From positions 1 through 64,000 of the forward strand of contig JAQCFW010000008.1 in the NCBI GenBank assembly GCA_027619225.1: a stretch of DNA of 64,000 bases. The letters are read 5' to 3'. The notes beneath the pieces were generated by a model. The model made no database searches. It had not been told where the DNA came from and worked only from the letters and a program-made list of their open reading frames with translations. The stretch is from Bacteroidota bacterium (GTDB lineage Bacteria > Bacteroidota > Bacteroidia > Flavobacteriales_D > Sanyastnellaceae). Below, in pieces: positions 62,434 through 64,000 of the stretch. The position numbers and the translations under genes are program-made. The stretch's first letter is position 1, and the number at the start of each line of letters is the position of its first letter.

Positions 62434-64000
62434 TTAGTTACAAGTCGCACCGAAAGCAGACAAGAATAATAGAAGGTCACTAGTAGCAGCTACTCCGTCA
62501 TTATCTAAATCAGCAGGGCAATCAGACCCATCAGCAAACGTACAAGAACCATCGTCATCATTCGCAAGAGCGTTAAAGTTGTCCGCAGCGGCATAAGTAC
62601 AACCCATAACAACAGCAGGTGCACATGCATCACAAGATGCGAAACACGGAGTACCATTGTCAGCAGCTGCATCAGCAACTGTTATTGTACGGTTTCCTGC
62701 ACCATTACTACAATCTCCGTTTACATACTCATCATCACCCCAAGCACTTCCATTTACGAACTTATACTCATAAGTTCCAGAAGCAAGAGCAATAGCGTAC
62801 TCATATACTCCGCCTCCTAAATCAGCACAAGCAGATGCAGCAGGATCCCATCCTTGGAAAGCACCAGCGATATTAACACCTGAAGTTGCAACTTCAGACA
62901 TATTTACCTGAAGTGTTACAAGGAATAAACAAGAACCATCGTCTGTATTTGCAGCAGCGTCGTAGTTTGTTGCTCCAGCATTAGTACATCCTGAAGTAAC
63001 ACAATTTCCGGCATCACATCCAGCAGCAGCATCGTAGTTGTCAGCAGCAGGGTCTGTACATCCAGGGAAAGTACACATAAGGCTTAACTCACATGGGTCT
63101 CCAGAGAAGTTACAAGCATCAGGTATTCCACAACCAATTGTGAAATTATACATAGGTGCAGCCCATAAGTACTGTCCAGCTCCAGTAGTTGGATCAGCAC
63201 TTACTGGAATAGGAGACATCCAGAATGTACCATTTCCTACCATAGGAATGTTATTTCCAAGAGCAGCGACAGTCATGCCCGTTCCACAAATAGAGAACTG
63301 AACAGTTGATGCAAGTGCAGCAAGTTCACCAAGTAATCCAGTTGGATCTGAAATTCCAGCCATAGAAAGAGGAGCAGAACCATCACCAACTATTACACCA
63401 TTGATACTTACATCAGGATTAACACCACCACCAGCTTCACAACCACCAGCAAGAGACTCATAAGGAGTACCTGATAATGTCAAACCAACCAACCAAACCA
63501 CATCAGCTCCAGTAGGAATATCTGTTCCTTCTAGGTAGTTACAAGATCCGTCATCAATCGTTGCAGCTTCATTGTAGTTACAAGCAATCGCAGATGTACA
63601 TCCTTCAATATTTAATGACTCACCATTACAGTTGTAGCCAGGGTCTGCATAAGAACAAGATCCGTCGTCAGAAGAAGCTAGAGCATTGAAGTTACAAGCT
63701 GCATCATCAGTACATCCAGGTCCAGTAGAAGCTACACCCATTGCCAGCGCCAAACGAGGAGCTGTGTAATCTTGGATAACATCAATCCACATATTTGCCT
63801 CTGTAGGGCCCATATCTGGGTTTAAAGTCATTTGAGTAGCCCAAATCGCAGTTCCGTTAGCTGCATCGTATGCCTGAGCAGCCGCTTCATCCCACCACTG
63901 CCATGGAGAGCCATCGTAAGGCTGGGTTGGAGCTCCATCAACGTAGTTGTTTAGTACTGGAAACAATCCATCAGAACCACCGTTAGCTATAGCTTCTAAA
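62434..64000 (-). CDS. Large secreted protein with cysteine repeats and dockerin-like end (5' end outside the window)
   Basis: Open to the right edge; at least 521 residues. Five GCTD/GCTx...NY/NF...DDGSC-type repeats (e.g. GCTDDAACNFNALASSDDGSC, GCTSAIACNYNEAATIDDGSC, GCTNAGATNYDAAANTDDGSC), common in Bacteroidetes surface proteins, flank a region with AMPK-CBM-like glycan-binding character (LQVNMSEVATSGVNIAGAFQGWDP). The last residues CPADLDNDGVAATSDLLLFLSAFG resemble a dockerin/EF-hand with Ca-binding DxDxDG. It is probably exported, but no type A sorting domain is seen. No catalytic motif visible. Confidence 0.8.
   Translation of the reverse strand, partial: LEAIANGGSDGLFPVLNNYVDGAPTQPYDGSPWQWWDEAAAQAYDAANGTAIWATQMTLNPDMGPTEANMWIDVIQDYTAPRLALAMGVASTGPGCTDDAACNFNALASSDDGSCSYADPGYNCNGESLNIEGCTSAIACNYNEAATIDDGSCNYLEGTDIPTGADVVWLVGLTLSGTPYESLAGGCEAGGGVNPDVSINGVIVGDGSAPLSMAGISDPTGLLGELAALASTVQFSICGTGMTVAALGNNIPMVGNGTFWMSPIPVSADPTTGAGQYLWAAPMYNFTIGCGIPDACNFSGDPCELSLMCTFPGCTDPAADNYDAAAGCDAGNCVTSGCTNAGATNYDAAANTDDGSCLFLVTLQVNMSEVATSGVNIAGAFQGWDPAASACADLGGGVYEYAIALASGTYEYKFVNGSAWGDDEYVNGDCSNGAGNRTITVADAAADNGTPCFASCDACAPAVVMGCTYAAADNFNALANDDDGSCTFADGSDCPADLDNDGVAATSDLLLFLSAFGATCN

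Overview
The window looks like chromosomal DNA of a marine or aquatic member of the Bacteroidota, most likely Flavobacteriales-like. The evidence is: two secreted proteins ending in type IX secretion (T9SS) sorting domains; a Bacteroidetes-type LptD; -7 promoter boxes of the TAnnTTTG kind with almost no Shine-Dalgarno sequences; Bacteroidetes-only families (DUF3822, a small protein next to mutL, paired rhomboids); a bacillithiol gene; and a secreted protein with GCTD...DDGSC cysteine repeats. Gene order such as coaD / NUDIX / pyrE / SRPBCC / birA / rsfS / ftsH / cdsA / psd and ridA / lptD / amidase / MCE / two Fe-S proteins fits my memory of Flavobacteriia. The genome is very compact: most neighbours overlap or lie within about 50 bp, and no gene-free stretch exceeds 300 bases. 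I saw no tRNA, rRNA, CRISPR array, insertion sequence or prophage.

Layout. 1-2.3 kb: end of a cell-surface glycan cluster (glycosyltransferase, flippase). 2.3-9.1 kb, minus strand: bshB1, then an ispH / small membrane protein / mutL / rhomboid / rhomboid / endonuclease-like operon. 9.2-15 kb: a saccharopine dehydrogenase, then a plus-strand operon of three lipoproteins (TPR-CsgG, LPP20-long, LPP20-short). 14.5-26 kb: pabA/trpG against ridA, lptD against an envelope and energy operon (amidase, MlaD-like MCE protein, two Fe-S proteins, fabG, VWA-like protein, prohibitin). 26-41 kb: rpmB, pncC, a T9SS Asp-box protein, phospholipid synthesis (psd, cdsA), ftsH, rsfS, birA, pyrE, NUDIX, coaD, rsmD, DUF3822, a RecD-like helicase, a secreted cyanophycinase and a 58-residue PspC protein. 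41-53 kb: ndk, icd, rocD, a cysteine-synthase-like enzyme, a LolC/E-type permease, a DUF1343 muramidase, acnA, a second ABC permease and a fatty acid desaturase. 53-64 kb: a DEAD-box helicase with a repeat-rich tail, a thioredoxin-like lipoprotein, ppx/gppA, a broken peroxiredoxin gene, an alpha/beta hydrolase, valS, a DUF1573 protein and the 3' part of a large secreted protein.

Two themes stand out. First, promoter layout: seven genes (bshB1, ispH, pyrE, rocD, the cysteine-synthase-like gene, the 50.7 kb ABC permease and valS) have a -7-like box ending exactly 4 nt before the start codon, which predicts leaderless mRNAs; several divergent pairs pack both boxes into 14-30 bp, and in two pairs the start codons overlap in a shared CATG. 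Second, small and decayed genes that are easily missed: a 31-codon DUF2007-like remnant between ftsH and cdsA, the PspC micro-gene, and a peroxiredoxin with an internal deletion. The least explained functional unit is the CsgG/LPP20 lipoprotein operon at 11-14.5 kb. All functional statements are read from motifs and memory of protein families; no database search was run.
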